NCBI RefSeq assembly: GCF_016406125.1
Contig: NZ_CP066339.1
Coordinates: 3,906,001 to 3,970,000, forward strand
Reading direction: 5' to 3'
DNA from: Alicyclobacillus sp. SO9
GTDB taxonomy: Bacteria > Bacillota > Bacilli > Alicyclobacillales > Alicyclobacillaceae
DNA: 64,000 nt
Part shown: piece after piece, positions 9,645 to 18,992 of the stretch
Layout of the letters: every line of letters starts with the position of its first letter
Numbering within the stretch: the stretch's first letter is position 1
The notes under the pieces: generated by a model
Seen by the model: the letters and a program-made list of their open reading frames with translations, nothing else
Databases searched by the model: none
Told to the model about the DNA's origin: nothing
Program-made: the position numbers and the translations under genes

Positions 9645-11057
9645 CTATTTCTGATAACCATTTGTCTTCGCCATTTGATTTGCTTCTTTCTGTGACTGCT
9701 TCAGTGCCGCTGCCACACTCTCTTTTCCGGAGATAGCATTTGCAATGTTCTGAGAAACTTTGTTGCCCAGAGACTGAAATTCTGGAATACCTACAAACTG
9801 CACGCCTTTGTATGGAACAGGATTTTTTGTAGGGTGGTTTGGCGTCGCACTCTGAATTGCGTTTAAAACCAGTTTGGCAAAGGGCGCAGCCTTTGTGTAA
9901 TTCGGATTCTTATAAGTTGATACCCGCGTGCCGGGAGGGACTACGCTCCACCCTTCCTTTTGCCCAACAAGCTTGATATACTGCTTGCTTGTTGCCCAAG
10001 TAATAAACTTGAAAGCTGCCTGCTTATGTTTGGATGCGCTCTCCACCCCCAAAGCCCACGTGTACAGCCAATTGTGACCGTTCTTTGTTGTCTCAACGGG
10101 AGCCGGGGCGAAACCGATGTCTTTCGCATACTTGGAGTTGCTCTTATCACTCAAGTATCCTGCCGCAACCGTTGAGTCGTACCACATTGCACCTTTACCG
10201 TTTGCCATGTCGGTTTCCAATTCGGTAAATCCAGACGATGTTGCACCAGGTTCACCGTACTGTTTAAGAAGATTCACGTAGAAATCAACGGCTTTTGACG
10301 TAGCCGGACTTGTTAGTTGTGCTTGCCATTTCTGATTAAACCATTCACCGCCAAAGGTGTTAATGACAGTGTCGAGGGATGCAAGACTTTCGCCCCACCC
10401 CTGTTCACCCCGAAGCAGAATACCTGCGGTATTCTTTGAAGGATTGTTTAGCTTCTTAGCGTAACTCTCAATTTGATTCCACGTCGGATGTGCCGGCATC
10501 GTGATTCCGGCCTTTTTAAACAAGTCTTTTCTGTAGTAGAGCATTGAGGACTCTCCATAAAAGGGTAGTGCATAAAGTTGACCTTGGGCTGTCAAAGACT
10601 TCCTAATAGGCTGTAGAATATCCTGGAGATCGTACTTCTGCTTTGCAGAACTACTCATTTTGTTGAACATTGGTGTGAGTGCTGACAACCACTTGTCTTT
10701 CGCCCAGATTGGTGTGGTGTAGTTCGAGACTGTGACAACGTCAAACTTACCGGTCTTCGTAGCGACGTCTTGAGTTACTTTGTTCCGCAACTGGTCTTCA
10801 GGGAGTGTCACAAAGTTGACCTTAATCCCAGTTTGCTTTGTGAAATTCGGAGTCAGTTTCTCCATGATTTTCATGTCAGGATTGTTAACGGTAGCTACGG
10901 TAATTGTGGTCCCGGAGCCGTTTCCCGAGCCTCCTGAAGTTGTCGTATTCCCGCTGCCTGAACCGCTTACATTACTGTTCGCGGTATTGCACCCCGAGAC
11001 GGCTGCCAGTGTTAAAAGAACGGCACTGGTTGAGAAGACCCACCTTGATTTCTTCAA
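9645..11057 (-). CDS. Sugar ABC transporter substrate-binding lipoprotein (family 1)
   Basis: A 470-residue binding protein with a lipoprotein signal peptide: positively charged start, hydrophobic core, and lipobox AVSGC with Cys around residue 23. A Ser/Gly/Thr-rich linker follows. The mature part has the usual features of the sorbitol/maltose-binding class, including YALPFYGESSMLYYRKDLFKKAG. It starts at a TTG with GGGGGAGG close upstream. It is first in the operon of binding protein, two permeases, dehydrogenase and epimerase-like protein, driven by the promoter at 11145-11173. A polyol or hexose substrate is inferred from the dehydrogenase. Confidence 0.94.
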   Translation of the reverse strand: MKKSRWVFSTSAVLLTLAAVSGCNTANSNVSGSGSGNTTTSGGSGNGSGTTITVATVNNPDMKIMEKLTPNFTKQTGIKVNFVTLPEDQLRNKVTQDVATKTGKFDVVTVSNYTTPIWAKDKWLSALTPMFNKMSSSAKQKYDLQDILQPIRKSLTAQGQLYALPFYGESSMLYYRKDLFKKAGITMPAHPTWNQIESYAKKLNNPSKNTAGILLRGEQGWGESLASLDTVINTFGGEWFNQKWQAQLTSPATSKAVDFYVNLLKQYGEPGATSSGFTELETDMANGKGAMWYDSTVAAGYLSDKSNSKYAKDIGFAPAPVETTKNGHNWLYTWALGVESASKHKQAAFKFITWATSKQYIKLVGQKEGWSVVPPGTRVSTYKNPNYTKAAPFAKLVLNAIQSATPNHPTKNPVPYKGVQFVGIPEFQSLGNKVSQNIANAISGKESVAAALKQSQKEANQMAKTNGYQK

Positions 11058-11144
11058 TATTCCTCCCCCTTTTTGCTTACATTCAAAACGAGTGACTGAG
11101 AATGAGTGACTGTATTCTTGTAAGAAGAGTTTGATATATTAGGT

Positions 11145-11173
11145 AGTGTAGTTCTCAATTTTAATCATGTCAA
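11145..11173 (-). promoter_or_regulatory. Promoter of the ABC/dehydrogenase operon
   Basis: TTGACA (11173-11168), 17-bp spacer, TACACT (11150-11145), reading toward the binding protein gene. Confidence 0.7.
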
Positions 11174-11195
11174 ATCATTTTCAATCAAATAATTT
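11170..11195. promoter_or_regulatory. Putative DeoR-type operator (direct repeats)
   Basis: TCAAATCATTT (11170-11180) and TCAAATAATTT (11185-11195) form a direct repeat with 15-bp periodicity at and upstream of the -35 box of the operon promoter. DeoR-family proteins often bind direct repeats. A second direct repeat, GAGTGACTG, lies at 11090-11098 and 11104-11112 in the leader. Confidence 0.45.
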
Positions 11196-11254
11196 CATTT
11201 ATAGACATAGATACAACAAACTACAGCAATAAAGTGCAGTATCAGTCGATTTTA

Positions 11255-11283
11255 TTGCAAATCTATACTAAAATAAGTAATAT
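11255..11283 (+). promoter_or_regulatory. Promoter of the DeoR gene
   Basis: TTGCAA (11255-11260), 17-bp spacer, TAATAT (11278-11283), about 43 bp before the ATG at 11326. Confidence 0.6.
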
Positions 11284-11325
11284 CAAGTCACATTCGCGCA
11301 CCTATGAACACAAGGAGAGGTAGCC

Positions 11326-12087
11326 ATGTTACCGGTCGAGAGAAAAAGGCGCATTGTAGAGCTAGTGACGCGAAAGAGCATTGCTTCCATCACAGCATTG
11401 TCTAAAGAACTTGGTGTGTCGGAAGCTACGATTCGTCGAGATATTGCGGAAATTGAGCAGGAAGGTTTGTTAAAAAGAACATATGGCGGCGTCTTTGTAG
11501 ACCGAAGTGCCAATATTGAACCCCCATTCCCGGAGCGAGTGGAGAATGAAGTGGAGCAAAAGATGCGCATAGCGCAGAAAGCTGCAGAAATGATTGATGA
11601 CGGCGACCACATTATTTTGGACTCGGGGACAACAACACCATTCATAGCCAAAAACATTGTAAACCGAAGAGATATCATTGTAGTTACGCCGGACATGAAT
11701 GTGGCTATCCAGCTTCGGGAAGCAACCGGAATCAAAGTCATTGTTACAGGAGGAGTCTTGTACCGGTCTGGATACGTATTAAACGGTATGCCTGCACTGG
11801 AGTTTCTCAACACCGTTCACGTGCAAAAACTTTTTTTGGGCGCCCAAGCCGTACATCCTACTTATGGCATAACACAGACAGAGTCTGAACTCGTCCAATC
11901 TAAGCAAGCCATGATTAAGGCAGCGCAGCAAACGGTCTTATGCGCCGACCACACCAAAATTGGAAAGGTCACACTTCATACCGTCGCACAAATGCAGGAG
12001 ATTCATACTTTCATCACAGGAACTGAAGCACCCACGGAACAACTCATAGAATTCAGAGACAATGGTGTACGAGTGGTGACTGCATAG
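11326..12087 (+). CDS. DeoR-family transcriptional regulator
   Basis: A 253-residue DeoR/GlpR-type regulator. The N-terminal helix-turn-helix (SITALSKELGVSEATIRRDI) is followed by LKRTYGGV and the C-terminal sugar-phosphate sensor domain with LDSGTTT and the KLFLGAQAV segment. AAGGAGAGG precedes the ATG. It is divergent from the ABC/dehydrogenase operon and is its likely regulator. The effector is expected to be a phosphorylated sugar, perhaps made by the FGGY kinase at 12154-13653. Confidence 0.92.
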   Translation: MLPVERKRRIVELVTRKSIASITALSKELGVSEATIRRDIAEIEQEGLLKRTYGGVFVDRSANIEPPFPERVENEVEQKMRIAQKAAEMIDDGDHIILDSGTTTPFIAKNIVNRRDIIVVTPDMNVAIQLREATGIKVIVTGGVLYRSGYVLNGMPALEFLNTVHVQKLFLGAQAVHPTYGITQTESELVQSKQAMIKAAQQTVLCADHTKIGKVTLHTVAQMQEIHTFITGTEAPTEQLIEFRDNGVRVVTA

Positions 12088-12153
12088 CGGTCACCAGAGT
12101 TTCCCAGGCCCTTTCGAATTCATATGATGTAAATACCATTGCGTGTCCTCCCG

Positions 12154-13653
12154 CTAGCTTTTCGACTGGTGTGACCAATCTAAAAGATGAGAAATAGCAG
12201 AACTTCTGTGTTGGTATGCATCCTTGTATAAGTGTGAGAGTTCTTGACGAGGAAAGACTTCCGTTGCGTCCAGGGAAAACGCACGTGGCATTTTAGATGC
12301 ATTCGGCCAGACTCCCACACCCAGACCTGCCAACAGAGCTACACCATAGGAAGCTCCACCACTCGCTTTCGGGACGCGAAGAGGTGTTCCTAGAACATTT
12401 CGGAGTATATTGAGCCAAAGTCGACTTCGAACAACGCCACCCGTTATTGTAACCGCATTCATAGGGCCAACTGATTGCGATAGAAGTGAGACACCATCTG
12501 AAATCGAATAGGCGACACCTTCAACAACAGCTCGCGTAAAATGCGATTTGTGGTGATGCACGTCAATCCCGATGAAGGCCGCGCGAATCTTGTCAGAATT
12601 AAGCGGGGTCCGTTCGCCAGTCAGGTATGGCAGGTAGACGAGACCGTCGCTGCCCGGCGGTGCGCTGGCTGCAACTGCCATCATGTCATCATAAGATGCG
12701 CCTTGTTCAAACACATCCCGAAACCACCGGAGAGAACCGCCTGCGGACAGTGTCACAGCCATTGCATACCATCTTCCGGACAAAGCATGACAAAAGACAT
12801 GAAGTGTAGGATTTTGCTTGGATGCTTGTTCCGCAGTGGGCGGCTCATCCAGAGGACAAAGAACAACCCCGGAAGTGCCTACAGATATCATACCTTGACC
12901 AGGTTCAGATATGTTGAGACCAACGGCTGCAGCCGCATTGTCTCCGGCCCCCGCTATGACTGGAATACCAGGTCTCAATCCAGTCACCTCAGCCGCAGAT
13001 TTTGTTACGTAACCGATGACATCGCTGCTTTCTCGAACTGCAGGGAACCAATCTCTTGGAAACTCCAACTGCTCAATCATTTCATCATTCCAAGTCCTTG
13101 TCCGGATATTAAAGAACCCGGTTCCGCTTGCATCTGAAACATCCGCAGATCTTACACCCGTCAGCCGAAAATTGACATAGTCCTTGGGCATCATAACAGT
13201 CTTAATCCGACAGTAGGCATCGTAGACGTTGTTTCTCATCCAAACCAACTTTCCTGCCGTAAATCCGGGTAACAGCGAATTCCCAGTTTCACTCTGATAC
13301 TTCTCGGCCCCCACATTGTTTAAGATGTGCTCGCAAATTGGGTGCGTCCTTGTGTCATTCCAGAGAATGCTTGGATGAACGGGAATACCGTCTCCATCAA
13401 CGCAAACGGAGGAGTGCATCTGCCCCGCAACGCCAATTCCAACGACTTGGTGAGGGTTGATTCTATTCCAAATATCATGAAGCACGTTTCGAACCGCCTG
13501 CCACCAGACATCCGGATTCTGCTGGGTCCACCCGCTGCGAGGCGTATCAAATCGATAAGTAGAATAAGACTCGGCAATGATCTCCCCCTCTGAATTTATC
13601 GCGAGTGCCTTCGTTCCTTCGGTACCCACGTCAATTCCGAGTACGATTGGCAT
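12154..13653 (-). CDS. FGGY-family carbohydrate kinase (xylulokinase-like)
   Basis: A 499-residue FGGY kinase with the phosphate loop GIDVGTEGTK, GQMHSSV, WNDTRTH, the AGAGDNAAAAVG segment and the C-terminal TGGVVRSRLW adenosine region. It resembles xylulokinases and is clearly a paralogue of xylB at 2274-3806. GTGGAGG lies 8 nt before the ATG. It is the third gene after NIF3-like and SDR genes on the same strand, so a dehydrogenase-plus-kinase route (polyol to ketose to ketose phosphate) is likely. Whether the sugar is xylulose, ribulose or another ketose is open. Confidence 0.9.
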   Translation of the reverse strand: MPIVLGIDVGTEGTKALAINSEGEIIAESYSTYRFDTPRSGWTQQNPDVWWQAVRNVLHDIWNRINPHQVVGIGVAGQMHSSVCVDGDGIPVHPSILWNDTRTHPICEHILNNVGAEKYQSETGNSLLPGFTAGKLVWMRNNVYDAYCRIKTVMMPKDYVNFRLTGVRSADVSDASGTGFFNIRTRTWNDEMIEQLEFPRDWFPAVRESSDVIGYVTKSAAEVTGLRPGIPVIAGAGDNAAAAVGLNISEPGQGMISVGTSGVVLCPLDEPPTAEQASKQNPTLHVFCHALSGRWYAMAVTLSAGGSLRWFRDVFEQGASYDDMMAVAASAPPGSDGLVYLPYLTGERTPLNSDKIRAAFIGIDVHHHKSHFTRAVVEGVAYSISDGVSLLSQSVGPMNAVTITGGVVRSRLWLNILRNVLGTPLRVPKASGGASYGVALLAGLGVGVWPNASKMPRAFSLDATEVFPRQELSHLYKDAYQHRSSAISHLLDWSHQSKS

Positions 13654-13743
13654 GTGTATTCCTCCACATAAACATTTCAGATAATTATATCGTACCTCGA
13701 AATTCCGTAAATAACTATTAGATGAAGGCGCTTATTGACCTCA

Positions 13744-14511
13744 TTAAACGTATCCATACGCCAAGAAGCCGCCGTCCACAATTAGTGTTGTACCTGTCAT
13801 GTAGTCTGAATCGCTGGACGCCAGGAAAACTGCCGGCCCAGCGATGTCGTCAACTTTTCCCATACGCCTTGCAGGAATCTTCGCAATCATCTTGTCCGGA
13901 TTATGAACACCCTGTTTTATGTACTCCTCAACAATCTCCGTAATAATGAAACCAGGGCTAATTGAATTCACTTGCACGTTGTGCTTTGCCCATTCCACCG
14001 CCAAATTCTGCGTTAATTGTTTAACCCCTCCTTTACTTGCAGCGTAAGCCGCTCGTTCTGGAATTGCTGCGTGAGAAACGATAGAAGTAATGTTGATGAT
14101 CTTGCCCCCGTTCCCCGTCTCTATCAGATGTCTTCCAACTGCCTGGCAGTAAAAAAACGTACCATTCAGATTGATATCCAAGCAACGCTTCCAATCCTCA
14201 TAGGCTAAGGCTTCGGACGCACCAGCCGCCGATATGCCTGCACAGTTCACCAGGATATCCACTTTGCCCATGGAAGTTACAGCTTTAGATACGCTCTCTT
14301 CGACTTCTTCTGGATTGCTGACATCCGCGACAAAACTCTTCGCATTAGCACTCGTATGTGACCTAACCCAGTTACACTGTTGCTGCAACTCTGTATCTGT
14401 GCGACTCACTAGAAAAACATCCGCACCTTCTTGTGCCATCCGTCGTGCAATCGCTCCGCCAATACCTCGCCCCGCACCTGTTATTAAGGCTGATTTGTTT
14501 TGCAAACGCAT
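13744..14511 (-). CDS. Short-chain dehydrogenase/reductase
   Basis: A 255-residue classical SDR with cofactor loop TGAGRGIG (11-18), NCAG at 89-92 and catalytic Tyr156/Lys160 in YAASK. The C-terminus VDGGFLAYGYV is family typical. A GTG at 14520 is in frame, but GGGAGA overlaps it and gives good spacing to the ATG at 14511. It lies between the NIF3-like gene and the FGGY kinase in one operon, which suggests oxidation of a polyol or reduction of a keto-sugar before phosphorylation. The substrate is unknown. Confidence 0.9.
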   Translation of the reverse strand: MRLQNKSALITGAGRGIGGAIARRMAQEGADVFLVSRTDTELQQQCNWVRSHTSANAKSFVADVSNPEEVEESVSKAVTSMGKVDILVNCAGISAAGASEALAYEDWKRCLDINLNGTFFYCQAVGRHLIETGNGGKIINITSIVSHAAIPERAAYAASKGGVKQLTQNLAVEWAKHNVQVNSISPGFIITEIVEEYIKQGVHNPDKMIAKIPARRMGKVDDIAGPAVFLASSDSDYMTGTTLIVDGGFLAYGYV

Positions 14512-14590
14512 TTTCAACACTCTCCCAACTTATCATTCTCAAGTTTAAGCACAGTACTTTTTTGTTATAAAATGAGTCTGCCCAAGGTGT

Positions 14591-15400
14591 TCACACCAGT
14601 TGAAACGGCGGGTCCTCAGCAATAAATTGCACAGGTAATAATGGAAACATCGACTTAACGGATTCTGCTAGATACTTCATACCAGATTCTTCGCTCCTTA
14701 AATGTCCGATAATAATCAGGGCCTTGTGCATGCCCACAGCGATAGCATCGCGGACATACTCCGGAGTTTCCCATTCTGGACCCTCCCCAATAATCACTAG
14801 ATCTAAATTTTCTCGGCGAAGAAAAGGAATAGCCAACTCACCACCCCCCGTATAACCTGGTAAGACGCCAACACGTGAACACTGCATGGAAAGATTTCCG
14901 ACAACTTTCACATAGGATACATCCAGCTTCCTCTTTACATACTCAGCCACAGCTTTCAGGCTGATGGCTGGAATGGACAATGGCGGAGTGTTCAGCGGGA
15001 GCAGCCCCTCGATACTCGGCTGGACGATATACTTAGACCAATCCAGGTCCTGAATCAGCCCTTGAACAATTCCATCCGGGTTATTTCGGTGCATGTGGTC
15101 GTGTAACCGAAAAATAGACATTTCTTTCTTTTCAATAAGGTTTTGCTTTCTCCGAAACACAATGTCATCTTCCAACATCTCGACTTTATCCATGTGGTGA
15201 TAAAAAGGCGCCTCATGTGCAATCACCAAATTTGAACCAAGTTGGGCTGTTTGCAGAAGTACGCTATAAGACGGCATGAAAGTCGTCACGATACCTTTGA
15301 CTTCTGCTTCCGTACTTCCCGACTTGAGCGTATCAACCCTACTCTCGACAGGACCAAGCCATCCAGTTACCTTGCGAATCACTTCTCCAACCGTTGGCAT
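14591..15400 (-). CDS. NIF3/DUF34-like dinuclear metal-binding protein
   Basis: A 269-residue protein of the NIF3 (DUF34) family. It has VIAHEAPFYHH (59-69) in place of the usual ITHHP metal site, then LHDHMH (99-104) and, near the C-terminus, GHLRSEESGMKYLAE, the second half of the metal site. Family members bind two metal ions and form hexameric rings. Their biochemical role is poorly known. GGAG lies upstream of the ATG. It heads an operon with an SDR and an FGGY kinase and diverges from the alpha-glucuronidase, an unusual setting. It may act as a sugar-related hydrolase or metal-dependent enzyme, but nothing in the sequence proves that. Confidence 0.8.
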   Translation of the reverse strand: MPTVGEVIRKVTGWLGPVESRVDTLKSGSTEAEVKGIVTTFMPSYSVLLQTAQLGSNLVIAHEAPFYHHMDKVEMLEDDIVFRRKQNLIEKKEMSIFRLHDHMHRNNPDGIVQGLIQDLDWSKYIVQPSIEGLLPLNTPPLSIPAISLKAVAEYVKRKLDVSYVKVVGNLSMQCSRVGVLPGYTGGGELAIPFLRRENLDLVIIGEGPEWETPEYVRDAIAVGMHKALIIIGHLRSEESGMKYLAESVKSMFPLLPVQFIAEDPPFQLV

Positions 15401-15517
15401 GACGAATCATCACTCCATCCCTGACTGAACCGCTCGATTTGTCCCAAACAAAACGACTAGACAGGAGTTATTTACATGTTACGGCCGTGCATACACCTCA
15501 CAACCTTACAAAGACAT

Positions 15518-15546
15518 TTGAACATGTACACGACATTTACTATAAT
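15518..15546 (+). promoter_or_regulatory. aguA promoter
   Basis: TTGAAC (15518-15523), exactly 17 bp, consensus TATAAT (15541-15546), reading toward the alpha-glucuronidase. Confidence 0.75.
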
Positions 15547-15560
15547 TCTAAGAGAGACTT

Positions 15561-15574
15561 GAATACTAGTATAT
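15561..15574. promoter_or_regulatory. Putative GntR operator at aguA
   Basis: GAATACTAGTATAT, with the palindrome ATACTAGTAT inside, just downstream of the aguA transcription start. It matches similar sites at 23402-23415 and 25675-25688 (shared NNATACTWGYATAY). Confidence 0.6.
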
Positions 15575-15608
15575 ACACAATAATGATTGTACAATGGAGG
15601 ACATACTC

Positions 15609-17699
15609 ATGCAATATTCGAGCAATCCCGCTAGCACATCCACTGAAACCGGTTACGAGGCTTGGCTCCGCTATACTCCCGCAGATCTCGAGTCGAACGC
15701 CAGGGAGATTCAGGAGTACTGTCGGCATATCGCGCTGCCCAAGAGCTCTCTGGTCTTGCAAACTGCAGTATCTGAGTTAAGTAGGGGAATTGCCTCTATG
15801 TTCAAGTTTGAACCGATGATTGCCAACACGCGTCAAAATGGGCACGGGCTCGTACTGGGATTGTTACAAAGCGATGGGCTAGTAAGCAGTTTGATAGACA
15901 TTCCAAACCCAGAGTCCTTGACACCGGATAGCTATGTAATTCAAGCAGTAAAGACAGAACATTCAGCAGCGATAGTACTGGCAGGCGCAAGTGATGCCGG
16001 TTGTTTGTATGCAGTATTCCACTTTCTAAAAATGCTTCAGACTGGCCAACAGTTCACTGACATTTCTGTGCTAGAAACGCCAAAGAATCGACTGCGGATG
16101 ATTAATCATTGGGATAACATGGATGGAAGTATCGAAAGAGGGTACGCCGGCAAATCCATCTTTTATCAGGACAACGAGTTCACAGCTGACTTTGACCGCA
16201 TACAAGACTATGCGCGTTTACTAGCATCAATCGGGATTAATGCGATTTCCCTTAACAATGTAAATGTGCACGACACTGAAACAAGGCTCATTACCAAGAG
16301 GTATTTACCAGATGTAGCCCGAGTTGCAACTGTATTTAGAAAGTATGGCATTCGTATTTTCCTCAGCATCAACTTTGCCAGCCCGATTCAGATTGGGTCC
16401 CTGACTACAGCCGATCCCGCTGAGCCTGAGGTACAAAGATGGTGGTCCACAAAAGCGGAAGAAATTTATGGATACATACCTGATTTTGGAGGATTTCTCG
16501 TAAAAGCAGATTCGGAGTTTAGACCGGGACCGTTTACCTATGGAAGGACTCATACAGATGGTGCGAACGCACTGGCAAATGCTTTAAAACCCTTTGGCGG
16601 TACCGTCATCTGGCGCTGCTTTGTCTACGACTGTCTGCAAGACTGGAGAGACCGCACCACAGACCGCGCCAAAGCTGCTTACGAACACTTTAGACCACTT
16701 GACGGACAGTTCAAAGATAACGTCATATTACAGATTAAGAATGGTCCAATGGATTTCCAAGTGAGGGAACCAGTCTCTCCCTTGCTGGGAGGACTCATGT
16801 CGACAAACCAGTTATTAGAATTGCAAATTACACAGGAGTACACAGGACAACAGAAACACCTTTGCTATCTGGTTCCCCAATGGAAGGAAATCATTAGTTT
16901 TGACACCTACGCAACAGGAGAGGGCTCGACTGTAGATAAGATCGCCAGCGGAGACTTGTTCAACAGGCCCCTAGGTGGATTTGCGGCAGTATCGAATGTA
17001 GGAGACGACAGCAATTGGACAGGGCATCTACTAGCTCAAGCAAACTTGTTTGGGTACGGCAGACTGTCCTGGAATCCCGAATTGAGTTCCGAACAAATCA
17101 CAGACGAATGGGTCCGTCTCACCTTTGGTCACAATCCAACTGTTGTTAGTACTGTGACCAGAATGTTGTTAAGTTCCTGGTTTGTCTATGAAAATTACAC
17201 GGCCCCGTTAGGGGTAGGATGGATGGTTAACCCAAGCCATCACTATGGTCCAAATGTAGACGGTTACGAATACTCAAAATGGGGAACCTACCACTTCGCA
17301 GACTGCAGCGGAATTGGGGTAGACAGAACCAGTGAGTCAGGTACAGGATTTACCGCGCAGTACTTCTCTCCAAACAAGGAAAACTACAATTCTCTTTCTT
17401 CATGCCCGGATGAGTTGCTCCTTTTTTTCCACCATGTTCCCTACGACCATCAACTCAAGTCAGGTAAAACGGTCATTCAACACATTTACGATTCCCATTT
17501 TCAAGGAGCGGACGAAGCCCAGGCTCTCTTGGAGCAATGGAACTCACTGTCACAAGCAGTTGACTATCAGCGGTTTAGGCAAGTGCAAAGAAAGCTGCAA
17601 GAACAAGCGGAACACGCTAAAGAATGGCGGGACATCATCAACACATACTTCTACCGAAAATCGGGAACGAAGGATGAAAAGGGGCGACATATTTATTAA
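15609..17699 (+). CDS. aguA: GH67 alpha-glucuronidase
   Basis: A 696-residue cytoplasmic enzyme without signal peptide. It removes 4-O-methylglucuronate from the non-reducing end of aldouronic acids derived from glucuronoxylan. Family-specific segments are [28 protein letters not shown] (Glu303), PLDG (Asp365) and [11 protein letters not shown] (Glu387), then [21 protein letters not shown]. These acidic residues are candidates for the catalytic carboxylates by family comparison. An ATG at 15594 is in frame, but ATGGAGG there is the ribosome binding site for the ATG at 15609 (8-nt spacing), which is taken as start. The promoter and the GntR-type site upstream link it to uronate control. Confidence 0.96.
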   Translation: MQYSSNPASTSTETGYEAWLRYTPADLESNAREIQEYCRHIALPKSSLVLQTAVSELSRGIASMFKFEPMIANTRQNGHGLVLGLLQSDGLVSSLIDIPNPESLTPDSYVIQAVKTEHSAAIVLAGASDAGCLYAVFHFLKMLQTGQQFTDISVLETPKNRLRMINHWDNMDGSIERGYAGKSIFYQDNEFTADFDRIQDYARLLASIGINAISLNNVNVHDTETRLITKRYLPDVARVATVFRKYGIRIFLSINFASPIQIGSLTTADPAEPEVQRWWSTKAEEIYGYIPDFGGFLVKADSEFRPGPFTYGRTHTDGANALANALKPFGGTVIWRCFVYDCLQDWRDRTTDRAKAAYEHFRPLDGQFKDNVILQIKNGPMDFQVREPVSPLLGGLMSTNQLLELQITQEYTGQQKHLCYLVPQWKEIISFDTYATGEGSTVDKIASGDLFNRPLGGFAAVSNVGDDSNWTGHLLAQANLFGYGRLSWNPELSSEQITDEWVRLTFGHNPTVVSTVTRMLLSSWFVYENYTAPLGVGWMVNPSHHYGPNVDGYEYSKWGTYHFADCSGIGVDRTSESGTGFTAQYFSPNKENYNSLSSCPDELLLFFHHVPYDHQLKSGKTVIQHIYDSHFQGADEAQALLEQWNSLSQAVDYQRFRQVQRKLQEQAEHAKEWRDIINTYFYRKSGTKDEKGRHIY

Positions 17700-17724
17700 T
17701 TAATCCACCTTTGCTGCCCCACTC

Positions 17725-17754
17725 GAAAGCCGGCCCCTGCTGAGGCCGGCTTTC
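17725..17754. terminator. Terminator after aguA
   Basis: A perfect 11-bp stem GAAAGCCGGCC with an 8-nt loop, followed on the plus strand by TGCTGTTTTC. It lies between convergent aguA and the Gfo/Idh gene and probably works both ways. Confidence 0.75.
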
Positions 17755-17815
17755 TGCTGTTTTCTGATATATGCCCAGTTCAAGTACCACTCATCAAATT
17801 AAATTGCCAATGCCT

Positions 17816-18892
17816 CTAGTTTTCGACAACAATGGCTTGCATCTGAGCCTGAACACTCAGTTCAGCAGCCTTTAACGTATGTTCCTGAGACATTGCTCTG
17901 TCCGTACGGTGCAGACAGTCGAGAATTAAATCACCAAAGTAAGGATACCCCACCTTCCCCTTCACAGGTATGTGGTATTCTCCCTCGTCGTTTGCGAGAT
18001 AGACGTGATCGCCGTCAGGGTCTCTCCCGATATCAATATATTTTCGTAACTCTATGTAGCCTTTCGTGCCCAGGATAAACGTACGGCCGTCCCCCCAAGT
18101 GCCGAGTCCGTCGGGAGTGAACCAGTCCACTCGAAAATAATTGGTTGCTCCGTTGTCGGCCACAAGAGTCGCATCTCCAAAGTCTTCAAAATTGGCATAC
18201 TGCTTGTGGTTGTAGTTCGCAATTTTGCTAGAAATCACTTCAGCATCACTTGCACCGCTGAAGTATAGAAATTGTTCAATTTGATGACTTCCAATATCGC
18301 ACAAGATTCCGCCGTAACGTTCCCGCTCAAAGAACCACTTCGGTCTGCTCGGCGCATTCATCCGGTGCGGACCGGTTCCAAGTACTTGTACGACCCGGCC
18401 AATGGCGTTGTCTTGAATCAATTGCCCTGCAAAGACAGCACTCTCCACATGGAGTCGTTCACTGTAATAGACATGATACTTGCGACTGCTGCGTGAAATT
18501 GCTTGTTTCACACGCTCCAACTGCGTTAGTGTTGTAAGGGGTGCCTTATCGACAAAATAGTCTTTTCCGTGTTCCATCACACGGATCCCGAGTTCCGCCC
18601 GATTGCACGGAATGCAGGCACTTGCCACCAACTGCACATCAGGGTCTTCAAGGACTTGAGATTCGGATAAGGCTGCCCTTGCCTCTGGATACCGCCGTAC
18701 AAAGTCTGCTACTTTTTGCTTATCGTCATCGTAGACCCATTTGATTTGAGCGCCGGCCTCCAACAAGCCATTGGTCATACCGTAGATGTGGCCGTGATGA
18801 AGCCCAACAACGGCCATAACAAACTCTCCCTTTTGACAGACTGGTTTGGGTCTGCCTTGCGGTGCATAGTTCATGCCGTCATTCTTTCCCAT
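17816..18892 (-). CDS. Gfo/Idh/MocA-family oxidoreductase
   Basis: A 358-residue NAD(P)-dependent sugar oxidoreductase-like protein. An N-terminal Rossmann region (MAVVGLHHGHIYGM) lacks the classic GxGxxG; the family's second half is present, with DKAPLTT in place of the usual EKP and the GGILCDIGSHQIEQFLYF segment carrying the conserved aspartate and histidine. The frame opens at 18928, but AAGGAG sits 8 nt before the ATG at 18892. It is the last gene of the aldouronate-type ABC operon. The altered nucleotide loop and the Asp-Lys instead of Glu-Lys-Pro suggest a divergent substrate or cofactor preference; the actual reaction is unknown. Confidence 0.85.
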   Translation of the reverse strand: MGKNDGMNYAPQGRPKPVCQKGEFVMAVVGLHHGHIYGMTNGLLEAGAQIKWVYDDDKQKVADFVRRYPEARAALSESQVLEDPDVQLVASACIPCNRAELGIRVMEHGKDYFVDKAPLTTLTQLERVKQAISRSSRKYHVYYSERLHVESAVFAGQLIQDNAIGRVVQVLGTGPHRMNAPSRPKWFFERERYGGILCDIGSHQIEQFLYFSGASDAEVISSKIANYNHKQYANFEDFGDATLVADNGATNYFRVDWFTPDGLGTWGDGRTFILGTKGYIELRKYIDIGRDPDGDHVYLANDEGEYHIPVKGKVGYPYFGDLILDCLHRTDRAMSQEHTLKAAELSVQAQMQAIVVEN

Positions 18893-18992
18893 CAACAAAA
18901 CTCCTTTGCGCAACGGTAGAGCTTGCAACCGGCTGTCTGCACATCATCTCATTACGAGCAAAGCTCTACGCATCTATAACTGAAGACTCTGC

